Source of the DNA: Pampus argenteus
Lineage: Eukaryota; Chordata; Actinopteri; Scombriformes; Stromateidae
Reading direction: 5' to 3'
Length of the DNA: 64,000 nt
Assembly (NCBI GenBank): GCA_036937835.1
Contig: CM072879.1
Span: forward strand, 1,300,001-1,364,000
Part shown: piece by piece, positions 1 to 13,060 of the stretch
Layout: the number at the start of each line of letters is the position of its first letter
How positions within the stretch are numbered: the stretch's first letter is position 1
The notes under the pieces: generated by a model
The model's input: the letters and a program-made list of their open reading frames with translations, nothing else
The model's database searches: none
What the model was told of the DNA's origin: nothing
Made by a program: the position numbers and the translations under genes

Positions 1-589
1 AGAGAATGACAATAGACATAACAGGAATTACAATAGAGATAAAGACAATAGAGATAAAGAGAATGACAATAGAGATAAAGACAACAGAGTTAAAGAGAAT
101 GACAATAGAGATAAAGACAATAGAGATAAAGAGAATGACAATAGAGATAAAGACAATAGAGATAACAGTAATGACAATAGAGATAAAGAGAATGACAATA
201 GACATAACAGGAATGACAAGAGAGATAAAGACAATAGAGACAAAGAGAATGACAATAGAGACAAAGAGAGTGACAATAGAGATAAAGACAATAGAGATAA
301 AGAGAATGACAATAGACATAACAGGAATGACAATAGAGATAAAGACAATAGAGATAAAGAGAATGACAATAGAGATAAAGAAAATGACAATAGACATAAC
401 AGGAATGACAATAGAGATAAAGACAATAGAGATAAAGAGAATGACAATAGAGATAAAGACAATAGAGATAAAGAGAATGACAATAGACATAACAGGAATG
501 ACAATAGAGATAAAGACAATAGAGATAAAGAGAATGACAATAGAGATAAAGAGAATGACAATAGAGATAAAGACAATAGAGATAAAGTG

Positions 590-950
590 AATGACAATAG
601 AGATAAAGTGAATGACAATAGAGATAAAGAGAATGACAATAGACATAACAAGAATGAAAATAGAGATAAAGACAATAGAGATAAAGAGAATGACAATAGA
701 GATAAAGAGAATGACAATGGACATAACAGGAATGACAATAGAGATAAAGACAATAGAGATAAAGAGAATGACAATAGACATAACAGGAATGACAAGAGAA
801 ATAAAGACAATAGAGATAAAGAGAATGACAATAGACATAACAGGAATGACAATTGAGATAAAGACAATAGAGATAAAGAGAATGACAATAGACATAACAG
901 GAATGACAATTGAGATAAAGACAATAGAGATAAAGAGAACGACAATAGAA
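590..950 (+). repeat. Minisatellite segment matching island flanks but lacking the island
   Basis: Positions about 590-740 carry the rare variant series that lies just upstream of the three CG-rich islands: AAAGTGAATGAC, then ATAACAAGAATGAAAATAG, then GACAATGGACATAAC. From about 835 on, the variants found just downstream of the islands appear (ATAACAGGAATGACAATTGAG, then AAAGAGAACGACAATAG). The stretch between, where an island would be expected, is plain minisatellite. This is inferred to be an island-less paralogue of the same higher-order segment. Confidence 0.6.
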
Positions 951-2940
951 TAAAAGAGAATGACAATAGAGATAAAGAGAATGACAATAGAGATAAAGAC
1001 AATAGAGATAAAGAGAATGACAATAGAGATAAAGAGAATGACAATAGAGATAAAGACAATAGAGATAAAGAGAATGACAATAGAGATAAAGACAATAGAG
1101 ATAACAGGAATGACAATAGAGATAAAGAGAATGACAATAGACATAACAGGAATGACAATAGAGATTAAGACAATAGAGATAAAGTGAATGACAATAGAGA
1201 TAAAGACAATAGAGTTAAAGAGAATGACAATAGAGATAAAGAGAATGACAATAGACATAACAGGAATGACAATAGAGATAAAGAGAATGACAATAGAGAT
1301 AAAGACAATACAGATAAAGAGAATGACAATAGAGATAAAGACAATAGAGATAACAGGAATGACAATAGAGGTAAAGAGAATGACAATAGACATAACAGGA
1401 ATGACAATAGCGATTAAGACAATAGTGATAAAGAGAATGACAATAGAGATAAAGACAATAGAGTTAAAGAGAATGACAATAGAGATAAAGAGAATGACAA
1501 TAGAGATAAAGACAATAGAGATAAAGAGAATGACAATAGACATAACAGGAATGACAATAGAGATAAAGACAATAGAGACAAAGAGAATGACAATAGAGAT
1601 AAAGACAATAGAGATAAAGACAATAGAGATAAAGAGAATGACAATAGACATAACAGGAATGACAATAGAGATAAAGACAATAGAGATAAAGAGAACGACA
1701 ATAGAGATAAAGAGAATGACAATAGAATAAAAGAGAATGACAATAGAGATAAAGAGAACGACAATAGAGATAAAGAGAATGACAATAGAATAAAAGAGAA
1801 CGACAATAGAATAAAAGAGAATGACAATAGAGATAAACAGAATGACAATAGAGATAAAGAGAATGACAATAGAGATAAACAGAATGACAATAGAGATAAA
1901 AGAGAATAGAGATAAAGAGAATGACAATAAAGATAAAGACAATAGAGATAACAGGAATGACAATAGAGATAAAGACAATGACAATAGACATAACAGGAAT
2001 GACAATAGAGATAAAGACAATGACAAAAGACATAACAGGAATGACAATAGAGATAATGACAATAGACATAACAGGAATGACAATAGAGATAAAGACAATA
2101 GAGATAAAGAGAACGACAATAGAGATAAAGAGAATGACAATAGAATAAAAGAGAATGACAATAGAGATAAAGAGAACGACAATAGAGATAAAGAGAATGA
2201 CAATAGAATAAAAGAGAATGACAATAGAGATAAAGACAATGGAGATAAAGAGAATGACAATAGAGATAATGACAATAGAGATAAAGAGAATGACAATAGA
2301 GATAAAGAGAATGTCAATATAGATAAAGACAATAGAGATAAAGAGAATGACAATAAAGATAAAGACAATAGAGATATCAGGAATGACAATAGAGATAAAG
2401 ACAATGACAATAGACATAACAGGAATGACAATAGAGATAAAGACAATGACAATAGACATAACAGGAATGACAATAGAGATAAAGACAATAGAGATAAAGA
2501 GAATGACAATAGAGATAAAGACAATAGAGATAAAGACAATAGAGATAACAGGAATGACAATAGAGATAAAGAGAATGACAATAGACATAACAGGAATGAC
2601 AATAGAGATAAAGACAATAGAGATAAAGAGAATGACAATAGAGATAAAGACAATAGAGATAAAGAGAATGACAATAGAGATAAAGTGACTGACAATAGAG
2701 ATAAAGAGAATGACAATAGACATAACAAGAATGAAAATAGATATAAAGACAATAGAGATAAAGAGAATGACAATAGAGATAAAGAGAATGACAATGGACA
2801 TAACAGGAATGACAATAGAGATAAAGACAATAGAGATAGAGACAATAGAGATAAAGAGAATGACAATAGACATAACAGGAATGACAATAGAGATAAAGAC
2901 AATAGAGATGAAGAGAATGACAATAGAAATAAAGAGAATA

Positions 2941-3075
2941 AAAACCGCAAGCGGTGTTGTAGTCCCTCGCTCATGCCGCCCGCCGCTGCCCGACGTGTTA
3001 CAGAGGTGCTGCAACGCTTGAAAAATAATAGGGCTGTGAGAAATGCAGGAATCTGTAGGATTTCAATAGGTTTTC
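2941..3075 (+). other. CG-rich island in minisatellite, copy 1 (diverged)
   Basis: A 135-bp non-repetitive, CpG-containing stretch begins at AAAACCGCAAGCGGTG and ends where minisatellite resumes at TTTTCAATAGAG. It opens with a short inverted repeat, ACCGC-AA-GCGGT. Compared with copies 2 and 3 it reads AATAATAGGGCTG where they read AATAAATGCGGCTG, a 1-bp indel plus substitution that shifts any reading frame. The flanks match the other copies, so it was amplified together with its surroundings. I recognise no gene, RNA or transposon in it. Confidence 0.85.
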
Positions 3076-4500
3076 AATAGAGATAAAGAGAATGACAATA
3101 GACATAACAGGAATGACAATTGAGATAAAGACAATAGAGATAAAGAGAACGACAATAGAGATAAAGAGAATGACAATAGAGATAAAGAGAATGACAATAG
3201 AGATAAAGAGAATGACAATAGAATAAAAGAGAATGAAAATAGAGATAAAGAGAATGACAATAGAATAAAAGAGAATGAAGATAGAGATAAAGAGAATGAC
3301 AATAGAGATAAAGACAATAGAGATAACAGGAATGACAATAGAGATAAAGACAATTGACATAACAGGAATGACAATAGAGATAATGACAGTAGAGATAAAG
3401 AGAATGACAATAGACATAACAGGAATGACAAGAGAGATAAAGACAATAGAGACAAAGAGAATGACAATAGAGACAAAGAGAGTGACAATAGAGATAAAGA
3501 CAATAGAGATAAAGAGAATGACAATATATATAACAGGAATGACAATAGAGATAAAGACAATAGAGATAAAGAGAATGACAATAGAGATAAAGACAATAGA
3601 GATAAAGAGAATGACAATAGAGATAAAGAGAATAGAGATAAAGAGAATGACAATAGAGATAAAGAGAATAGAGATAAAGAGAATGACAATAGAGATAAAG
3701 ACAATAGAGATAAAGAGAATGACAATAGAGATAAAGACAATAGAGATAAAGAGAATGACAATAGAGATAAAGAAAATGACAATAGACATAACAGGAATGA
3801 CAATAGAGATAAAGACAATAGAGATAAAGAGAATGACAATAGACATAACAGGAATGACAATAGAGATAAAGACAATAGAGATAAGGAGAATGACAATAGC
3901 GATAAAGAGAATGACAATAGACATAACAGGAATGACAATAGAGATAAAGACAATAGAGACAAAGAGAATGACAATAGAGATAAAGAGAATGACAATAGAC
4001 ATAACAGGAATGACAATAGAGATAAAGAAAATAGAGATAAAGAGAATGACAATAGAGATAAAGAGAATGACAATAGAGACAAAGAGAGTGACAATAGAGA
4101 TAAAGACAATAGAGATAAAGAGAATGACAATAGACATAACAGGAATGACAATAGAGATAAAGACAATAGAGATAAAGACAATAGAGATAAAGAGAATAGA
4201 GATAAAGAGAATGACAATAGAGATAAAGACAATGGAGATAAAGAGAATGACAATAGAGATAAAGACAATAGAGATAAAGAGAATGACAATAGAGATAAAG
4301 AAAATGATAATAGACATAACAGGAATGACAATAGAGATAAAGACAATAGAGATAAAGAGAATGACAATAGAGATAAAGAAAATGACAATAGACATAACAG
4401 GAATGACAATAGAGATAAAGACAATAGAGATAAAGAGAATGACAATAGACATAACAGGAATGACAATAGAGATAAAGACAATAGAGATAAGGAGAATGAC

Positions 4501-7500
4501 AATAGAGATAAAGAGAATGACAATAGACATAACAGGAATGACAATAGAGATAAAGACAATAGAGACAAAGAGAATGACAATAGAGATAAAGACAATAGAG
4601 ATAAAGACAATAGAGATAAAGAGAATGACAATAAACATAACAGGAATGACAATAGAGATAAAGACAATAGAGATAAAGAGAATGACAATAGACATAACAG
4701 GAATGACAATTGAGATAAAGACAATAGAGATAAAGAGAATGACAATAGAATAAAAGAGAATGACAATAGAGATAAAGAGAATGACAATAGAGATAAAGAC
4801 AATAGAGATAAAGAGAATGACAATAGAGATAAAGAGAATGACAATAGACATAACAGGAATTACAATAGAGATAAAGACAATAGAGATAAAGAGAATGACA
4901 ATAGAGATAAAGACAACAGAGTTAAAGAGAATGACAATAGAGATAAAGACAATAGAGATAAAGAGAATGACAATAGAGATAAAGACAATAGAGATAACAG
5001 TAATGACAATAGAGATAAAGAGAATGACAATAGACATAACAGGAATGACAATAGAGATAAAGACAATAGAGTTAAAGAGAATGACAATAGACATAACAGG
5101 AATGACAATAGAGATAAAGACAATAGAGATAAAGAGAATGACAATAGACATAACAGGAATGACAATTGAGATAAAGACAATAGAGATAAAGAGAACGACA
5201 ATAGAATAAAAGAGAATGACAATAGAGATAAAGAGAATGACAATAGAGATAAAGACAATAGAGATAAAGAGAATGACAATAGAGATAAAGAGAATGACAA
5301 TAGAGATAAAGAGAATGACAATAGAGATAAAGACAATAGAGATAAAGAGAATGACAATAGACATAACAGGAATGACAATAGAGATAAAGACAATAGAGAT
5401 AAAGAGAATGACAATAGAGATAAAGACAATAGAGATAAAGAGAATGACAATAGAGATAAAGTGACTGACAATAGAGATAAAGAGAATGACAATAGACATA
5501 ACAAGAATGAAAATAGATATAAAGACAATAGAGATAAAGAGAATGACAATAGAGATAAAGAGAATGACAATGGACATAACAGGAATGACAATAGAGATAA
5601 AGACAATAGAGATGAAGAGAATGACAATAGAAATAAAGAGAATAAAAACCGCAAGCGGTGTTGTAGTCCCTCGCTCATGCCGCCCGCCGCTGCCCGACGT
5701 GTTACAGAGGTGCTGCAACGCTTGAAAAATAAATGCGGCTGTGAGAAATGCAGGAATCTGTAGGATTTCAATAGGTTTTCAATAGAGATAAAGAGAATGA
5801 CAATAGACATAACAGGAATGACAATTGAGATAAAGACAATAGAGATAAAGAGAACGACAATAGAGATAAAGAGAATGACAATAGAGATAAAGAGAATGAC
5901 AATAGAGATAAAGAGAATGACAATAGAATAAAAGAGAATGAAAATAGAGATAAAGAGAATGACAATAGAATAAAAGAGAATGAAGATAGAGATAAAGAGA
6001 ATGACAATAGAGATAAAGACAATAGAGATAACAGGAATGACAATAGAGATAAAGACAATAGACATAACAGGAATGACAATAGAGATAAAGACAATAGAGA
6101 TAAAGAGAATGAAAATAGACATAACAGGAATGACAATAGAGATAAAGAAAATAGAGATAAAGAGAATGACAGTAGAGATAAAGAGAATGACAATAGACAT
6201 AACAGGAATGACAAGAGAGATAAAGACAATAGAGACAAAGAGAATGACAATAGAGACAAAGAGAGTGACAATAGAGATAAAGACAATAGAGATAAAGAGA
6301 ATGACAATAGATATAACAGGAATGACAATAGAGATAAAGACAATAGAGATAAAGACAATAGAGATAAAGACAATAGAGATAAAGAGAATGACAATAGAGA
6401 TAAAGACAATAGAGATAAAGAGAATGACAATAGAGATAAAGAAAATGACAATAGACATAACAGGAATGACAATAGAGATAAAGACAATAGAGATAAAGAG
6501 AATGACAATAGAGATAAAGACAATAGAGATAAGGAGAATGACAATAGCGATAAAGAGAATGACAATAGACATAACAGGAATGACAATAGAGAAAAAGACA
6601 ATAGAGACAAAGAGAATGACAATAGAGATAAAGAGAATGACAATAGACATAACAGGAATGACAATAGAGATAAAGAAAATAGAGATAAAGAGAATGACAA
6701 TAGAGATAAAGAGAATGACAATAGACATAACAGGAATGACAAGAGAGATAAAGACAATAGAGACAAAGAGAATGACAATAGAGACAAAGAGAGTGACAAT
6801 AGAGATAAAGACAATAGAGATAAAGAGAATGACAATAGACATAACAGGAATGACAATAGAGATAAAGACAATAGAGATAAAGAGAATGACAATAGAGATA
6901 AAGAAAATGACAATAGACATAACAGGAATGACAAGAGAGATAAAGACAATAGAGACAAAGAGAATGACAATAGAGACAAAGAGAGTGACAATAGAGATAA
7001 AGACAATAGAGATAAAGAGAATGACAATAGACATAACAGGAATGACAATAGAGATAAAGACAATAGAGATAAAGAGAATGACAATAGAGATAAAGAAAAT
7101 GACAATAGACATAACAGGAATGACAATAGAGATAAAGACAATAGAGATAAAGAGAATGACAATATAGATAAAGAAAATGACAATAGACATAACAGGAATG
7201 ACAATAGAGATAAAGACAATAGAGATAAAGAGAATGACAATAGACATAACAGGAATGACAATAGAGATAAAGACAATAGAGATAAGGAGAATGACAATAG
7301 AGATAAAGAGAATGACAATAGACATAACAGGAATGACAATAGAGATAAAGACAATAGAGACAAAGAGAATGACAATAGAGATAAAGACAATAGAGATAAA
7401 GACAATAGAGATAAAGAGAATGACAATAAACATAACAGGAATGACAATAGAGATAAAGACAATAGAGATAAAGAGAATGACAATAGACATAACAGGAATG

Positions 7501-8264
7501 ACAATTGAGATAAAGACAATAGAGATAAAGAGAACAACAATAGAATAAAAGAGAATGACAATAGAGATAAAGAGAATGACAATAGAGATAAAGACAATAG
7601 AGATAAAGAGAATGACAATAGAGATAAAGAGAATGACAATAGACATAACAGGAATTACAATAGAGATAAAGACAATAGAGATAAAGAGAATGACAATAGA
7701 GATAAAGACAACAGAGTTAAAGAGAATGACAATAGAGATAAAGAGAATGACAATAGAGATAAAGACAATAGAGATAAAGAGAATGACAATAGAGATAAAG
7801 ACAATAGAGATAACAGTAATGACAATAGAGTTAAAGAGAATGACAATAGACATAACAGGAATGACAATAGAGATAAAGACAATAGAGATAAAGAGAATGA
7901 CAATAGACATAACAGGAATGACAATTGAGATAAAGACAATAGAGATAAAGAGAACGACAATAGAATAAAAGAGAATGACAATAGAGATAAAGAGAATGAC
8001 AATAGAGATAAAGACAATAGAGATAAAGAGAATGACAATAGAGATAAAGAGAATGATAATAGAGATAAAGACAATACAGATAAAGAGAATGACAATAGAG
8101 ATAAAGACAATAGAGATAACAGGAATGACAATAGAGGTAAAGAGAATGACAATAGACATAACAGGAATGACAATAGCGATTAAGACAATAGTGATAAAGA
8201 GAATGACAATAGAGATAAAGACAATAGAGTTAAAGAGAATGACAATAGAGATAAAGAGAATGAC
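4501..8264 (+). repeat. 3764-bp higher-order repeat, copy A
   Basis: From about 4501 the order of unit variants repeats exactly 3764 bp later. The matched markers include GACAATAAACATAAC at 4625 and 8389, the GGAATTACAATAG variant at 4856 and 8620, the island at 5645 and 9409, and the AGTAGAGATAAAG change at 6171 and 9935. Just upstream of 4501 the match breaks (ATAAGG versus ATAAAG). The phase of the unit is arbitrary. It contains one CG-rich island. Confidence 0.88.
5645..5780 (+). other. CG-rich island in minisatellite, copy 2
   Basis: This 136-bp island starts at AAAACCGCAAGCGGTG and ends at GGATTTCAATAGGTTTTC, where the minisatellite resumes. The right edge has a short direct duplication of TTCAATAG. 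It is in the same phase of the higher-order repeat as copy 3 and looks identical to it by eye. In one forward frame the minisatellite continues into a residue series including PPAAARRVTEVLQRLKN and a Cys-containing tail, ending at a TAG at 5761-5763. Nothing supports calling this a gene. Confidence 0.88.
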
Positions 8265-11200
8265 AATAGAGATAAAGAGAATGACAATAGACATAACAGG
8301 AATGACAATAGAGATAAAGACAATAGAGACAAAGAGAATGACAATAGAGATAAAGACAATAGAGATAAAGACAATAGAGATAAAGAGAATGACAATAAAC
8401 ATAACAGGAATGACAATAGAGATAAAGACAATAGAGATAAAGAGAATGACAATAGACATAACAGGAATGACAATTGAGATAAAGACAATAGAGATAAAGA
8501 GAATGACAATAGAATAAAAGAGAATGACAATAGAGATAAAGAGAATGACAATAGAGATAAAGACAATAGAGATAAAGAGAATGACAATAGAGATAAAGAG
8601 AATGACAATAGACATAACAGGAATTACAATAGAGATAAAGACAATAGAGATAAAGAGAATGACAATAGAGATAAAGACAACAGAGTTAAAGAGAATGACA
8701 ATAGAGATAAAGACAATAGAGATAAAGAGAATGACAATAGAGATAAAGACAATAGAGATAACAGTAATGACAATAGAGATAAAGAGAATGACAATAGACA
8801 TAACAGGAATGACAATAGAGATAAAGACAATAGAGTTAAAGAGAATGACAATAGACATAACAGGAATGACAATAGAGATAAAGACAATAGAGATAAAGAG
8901 AATGACAATAGACATAACAGGAATGACAATTGAGATAAAGACAATAGAGATAAAGAGAACGACAATAGAATAAAAGAGAATGACAATAGAGATAAAGAGA
9001 ATGACAATAGAGATAAAGACAATAGAGATAAAGAGAATGACAATAGAGATAAAGAGAATGACAATAGAGATAAAGAGAATGACAATAGAGATAAAGACAA
9101 TAGAGATAAAGAGAATGACAATAGACATAACAGGAATGACAATAGAGATAAAGACAATAGAGATAAAGAGAATGACAATAGAGATAAAGACAATAGAGAT
9201 AAAGAGAATGACAATAGAGATAAAGTGACTGACAATAGAGATAAAGAGAATGACAATAGACATAACAAGAATGAAAATAGATATAAAGACAATAGAGATA
9301 AAGAGAATGACAATAGAGATAAAGAGAATGACAATGGACATAACAGGAATGACAATAGAGATAAAGACAATAGAGATGAAGAGAATGACAATAGAAATAA
9401 AGAGAATAAAAACCGCAAGCGGTGTTGTAGTCCCTCGCTCATGCCGCCCGCCGCTGCCCGACGTGTTACAGAGGTGCTGCAACGCTTGAAAAATAAATGC
9501 GGCTGTGAGAAATGCAGGAATCTGTAGGATTTCAATAGGTTTTCAATAGAGATAAAGAGAATGACAATAGACATAACAGGAATGACAATTGAGATAAAGA
9601 CAATAGAGATAAAGAGAACGACAATAGAGATAAAGAGAATGACAATAGAGATAAAGAGAATGACAATAGAGATAAAGAGAATGACAATAGAATAAAAGAG
9701 AATGAAAATAGAGATAAAGAGAATGACAATAGAATAAAAGAGAATGAAGATAGAGATAAAGAGAATGACAATAGAGATAAAGACAATAGAGATAACAGGA
9801 ATGACAATAGAGATAAAGACAATAGACATAACAGGAATGACAATAGAGATAAAGACAATAGAGATAAAGAGAATGAAAATAGACATAACAGGAATGACAA
9901 TAGAGATAAAGAAAATAGAGATAAAGAGAATGACAGTAGAGATAAAGAGAATGACAATAGACATAACAGGAATGACAAGAGAGATAAAGACAATAGAGAC
10001 AAAGAGAATGACAATAGAGACAAAGAGAGTGACAATAGAGATAAAGACAATAGAGATAAAGAGAATGACAATAGATATAACAGGAATGACAATAGAGATA
10101 AAGACAATAGAGATAAAGACAATAGAGATAAAGACAATAGAGATAAAGAGAATGACAATAGAGATAAAGACAATAGAGATAAAGAGAATGACAATAGAGA
10201 TAAAGAAAATGACAATAGACATAACAGGAATGACAATAGAGATAAAGACAATAGAGATAAAGAGAATGACAATAGAGATAAAGACAATAGAGATAAGGAG
10301 AATGACAATAGCGATAAAGAGAATGACAATAGACATAACAGGAATGACAATAGAGAAAAAGACAATAGAGACAAAGAGAATGACAATAGAGATAAAGAGA
10401 ATGACAATAGACATAACAGGAATGACAATAGAGATAAAGAAAATAGAGATAAAGAGAATGACAATAGAGATAAAGAGAATGACAATAGACATAACAGGAA
10501 TGACAAGAGAGATAAAGACAATAGAGACAAAGAGAATGACAATAGAGACAAAGAGAGTGACAATAGAGATAAAGACAATAGAGATAAAGAGAATGACAAT
10601 AGACATAACAGGAATGACAATAGAGATAAAGACAATAGAGATAAAGAGAATGACAATAGAGATAAAGAAAATGACAATAGACATAACAGGAATGACAAGA
10701 GAGATAAAGACAATAGAGACAAAGAGAATGACAATAGAGACAAAGAGAGTGACAATAGAGATAAAGACAATAGAGATAAAGAGAATGACAATAGACATAA
10801 CAGGAATGACAATAGAGATAAAGACAATAGAGATAAAGAGAATGACAATAGAGATAAAGAAAATGACAATAGACATAACAGGAATGACAATAGAGATAAA
10901 GACAATAGAGATAAAGAGAATGACAATATAGATAAAGAAAATGACAATAGACATAACAGGAATGACAATAGAGATAAAGACAATAGAGATAAAGAGAATG
11001 ACAATAGACATAACAGGAATGACAATAGAGATAAAGACAATAGAGATAAGGAGAATGACAATAGAGATAAAGAGAATGACAATAGACATAACAGGAATGA
11101 CAATAGAGATAAAGACAATAGAGACAAAGAGAATGACAATAGAGATAAAGACAATAGAGATAAAGACAATAGAGATAAAGAGAATGACAATAAACATAAC

Positions 11201-12028
11201 AGGAATGACAATAGAGATAAAGACAATAGAGATAAAGAGAATGACAATAGACATAACAGGAATGACAATTGAGATAAAGACAATAGAGATAAAGAGAACA
11301 ACAATAGAATAAAAGAGAATGACAATAGAGATAAAGAGAATGACAATAGAGATAAAGACAATAGAGATAAAGAGAATGACAATAGAGATAAAGAGAATGA
11401 CAATAGACATAACAGGAATTACAATAGAGATAAAGACAATAGAGATAAAGAGAATGACAATAGAGATAAAGACAACAGAGTTAAAGAGAATGACAATAGA
11501 GATAAAGAGAATGACAATAGAGATAAAGACAATAGAGATAAAGAGAATGACAATAGAGATAAAGACAATAGAGATAACAGTAATGACAATAGAGTTAAAG
11601 AGAATGACAATAGACATAACAGGAATGACAATAGAGATAAAGACAATAGAGATAAAGAGAATGACAATAGACATAACAGGAATGACAATTGAGATAAAGA
11701 CAATAGAGATAAAGAGAACGACAATAGAATAAAAGAGAATGACAATAGAGATAAAGAGAATGACAATAGAGATAAAGACAATAGAGATAAAGAGAATGAC
11801 AATAGAGATAAAGAGAATGATAATAGAGATAAAGACAATACAGATAAAGAGAATGACAATAGAGATAAAGACAATAGAGATAACAGGAATGACAATAGAG
11901 GTAAAGAGAATGACAATAGACATAACAGGAATGACAATAGCGATTAAGACAATAGTGATAAAGAGAATGACAATAGAGATAAAGACAATAGAGTTAAAGA
12001 GAATGACAATAGAGATAAAGAGAATGAC
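8265..12028 (+). repeat. 3764-bp higher-order repeat, copy B
   Basis: This is the second tandem copy of the 3764-bp unit. Long stretches read the same as copy A: the 5768-7639 segment and the 9532-11403 segment have the same length and the same conceptual translation throughout. Periodicity is lost shortly after about 12120, where copy A has three consecutive 15-bp cores before GACAATAAACATAAC and this copy has two followed by a 21-bp relative. Such close identity implies recent duplication. Confidence 0.88.
9409..9544 (+). other. CG-rich island in minisatellite, copy 3
   Basis: This 136-bp island lies exactly 3764 bp after copy 2, with the same boundaries and the same internal sequence as far as I can read. 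It sits in the same variant context: upstream GATGAAGAGAATGACAATAG and AAATAAAGAGAATAAAAACC, downstream TTTTCAATAGAGATAAAG. It is therefore a passenger of the higher-order repeat and not an independent insertion. Confidence 0.88.
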
Positions 12029-12299
12029 AATAGAGATAAAGAGAATGACAATAGACATAACAGGAATGACAATAGAGATAAAGACAATAGAGACAAAGAG
12101 AATGACAATAGAGATAAAGACAATAGAGATAAAGAGAATGACAATAGACATAACAGGAATGACAATAGAGATAAAGACAATAGAGATAAAGAGAATGACA
12201 ATAGAGATAAAGAAAATGACAATAGACATAACAGGAATGACAATAGAGATAAAGACAATAGAGGTAAAGAGAATGACAATAGACATAACAGGAATGACA

Positions 12300-13060
12300 A
12301 TAGAGATAAAGACAATAGAGATAAGGAGAATGACAATAGAGATAAAGAGAATGACAATAGACATAACAGGAATGACAATAGAGATAAAGACAATAGAGAC
12401 AAAGAGAATGACAATAGAGATAAAGACAATAGAGATAAAGACAATAGAGATGAAGAGAATGACAATAAACATAACAGGAATGACAATAGAGATAAAGACA
12501 ATAGAGATAAAGAGAATGACAATAGACATAACAGGAATGACAATTGAGATAAAGACAATAGAGATAAAGAGAACAACAATAGAATAAAAGAGAATGACAA
12601 TAGAGATAAAGAGAATGACAATAGAGATAAAGACAATAGAGATAAAGAGAATGACAATAGAGATAAAGAGAATGACAATAGACATAACAGGAATTACAAT
12701 AGAGATAAAGACAATAGAGATAAAGAGAATGACAATAGAGATAAAGACAACAGAGTTAAAGAGAATGACAATAGAGATAAAGAGAATGACAATAGAGATA
12801 AAGACAATAGAGATAAAGAGAATGACAATAGAGATAAAGACAATAGAGATAACAGTAATGACAATAGAGATAAAGAGAATGACAATAGACATAACAGGAA
12901 TGACAATAGAGATAAAGACAATAGAGTTAAAGAGAATGACAATAGACATAACAGGAATGACAATAGAGATAAAGACAATAGAGATAAAGAGAATGACAAT
13001 AGACATAACAGGAATGACAATTGAGATAAAGACAATAGAGATAAAGAGAACGACAATAGA
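12300..13060 (+). repeat. Partial third copy of the minisatellite HOR segment
   Basis: The variant series ATAAGGAGAATGAC (12323), AGAGACAAAGAG (12402), GACAATAAACATAAC (12459), the ATTGAG core variant (12543), GGAATTACAATAG (12690) and ACAACAGAGTTAAAG (12745) repeats that at about 4490-5160 and 8300-8930. Unit numbers between markers differ slightly. The following 13061-13768 stretch is irregular minisatellite with private changes such as GATATAGACACTAGAGAC (13501). Confidence 0.7.

Noticed and set aside
2941..3075. tRNA or other small structured RNA in the CG-rich island
   Set aside because: Only a 5-bp inverted repeat at the left end is visible. There is no cloverleaf, anticodon arm or pol III B-box-like sequence that I can identify.
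2941..3075. Independent transposon insertion generating each island
   Set aside because: All three copies share the same minisatellite flanks, no terminal inverted repeats or clear target-site duplication are seen, and two copies sit exactly one HOR apart.
2941..5645. Islands 1 and 2 are 2704 bp apart, exactly sixteen times 169 bp, the satellite period
   Set aside because: The minisatellite has no 169-bp periodicity, and the other island spacing (3764 bp) is not a multiple of 169, so this is taken as coincidence.
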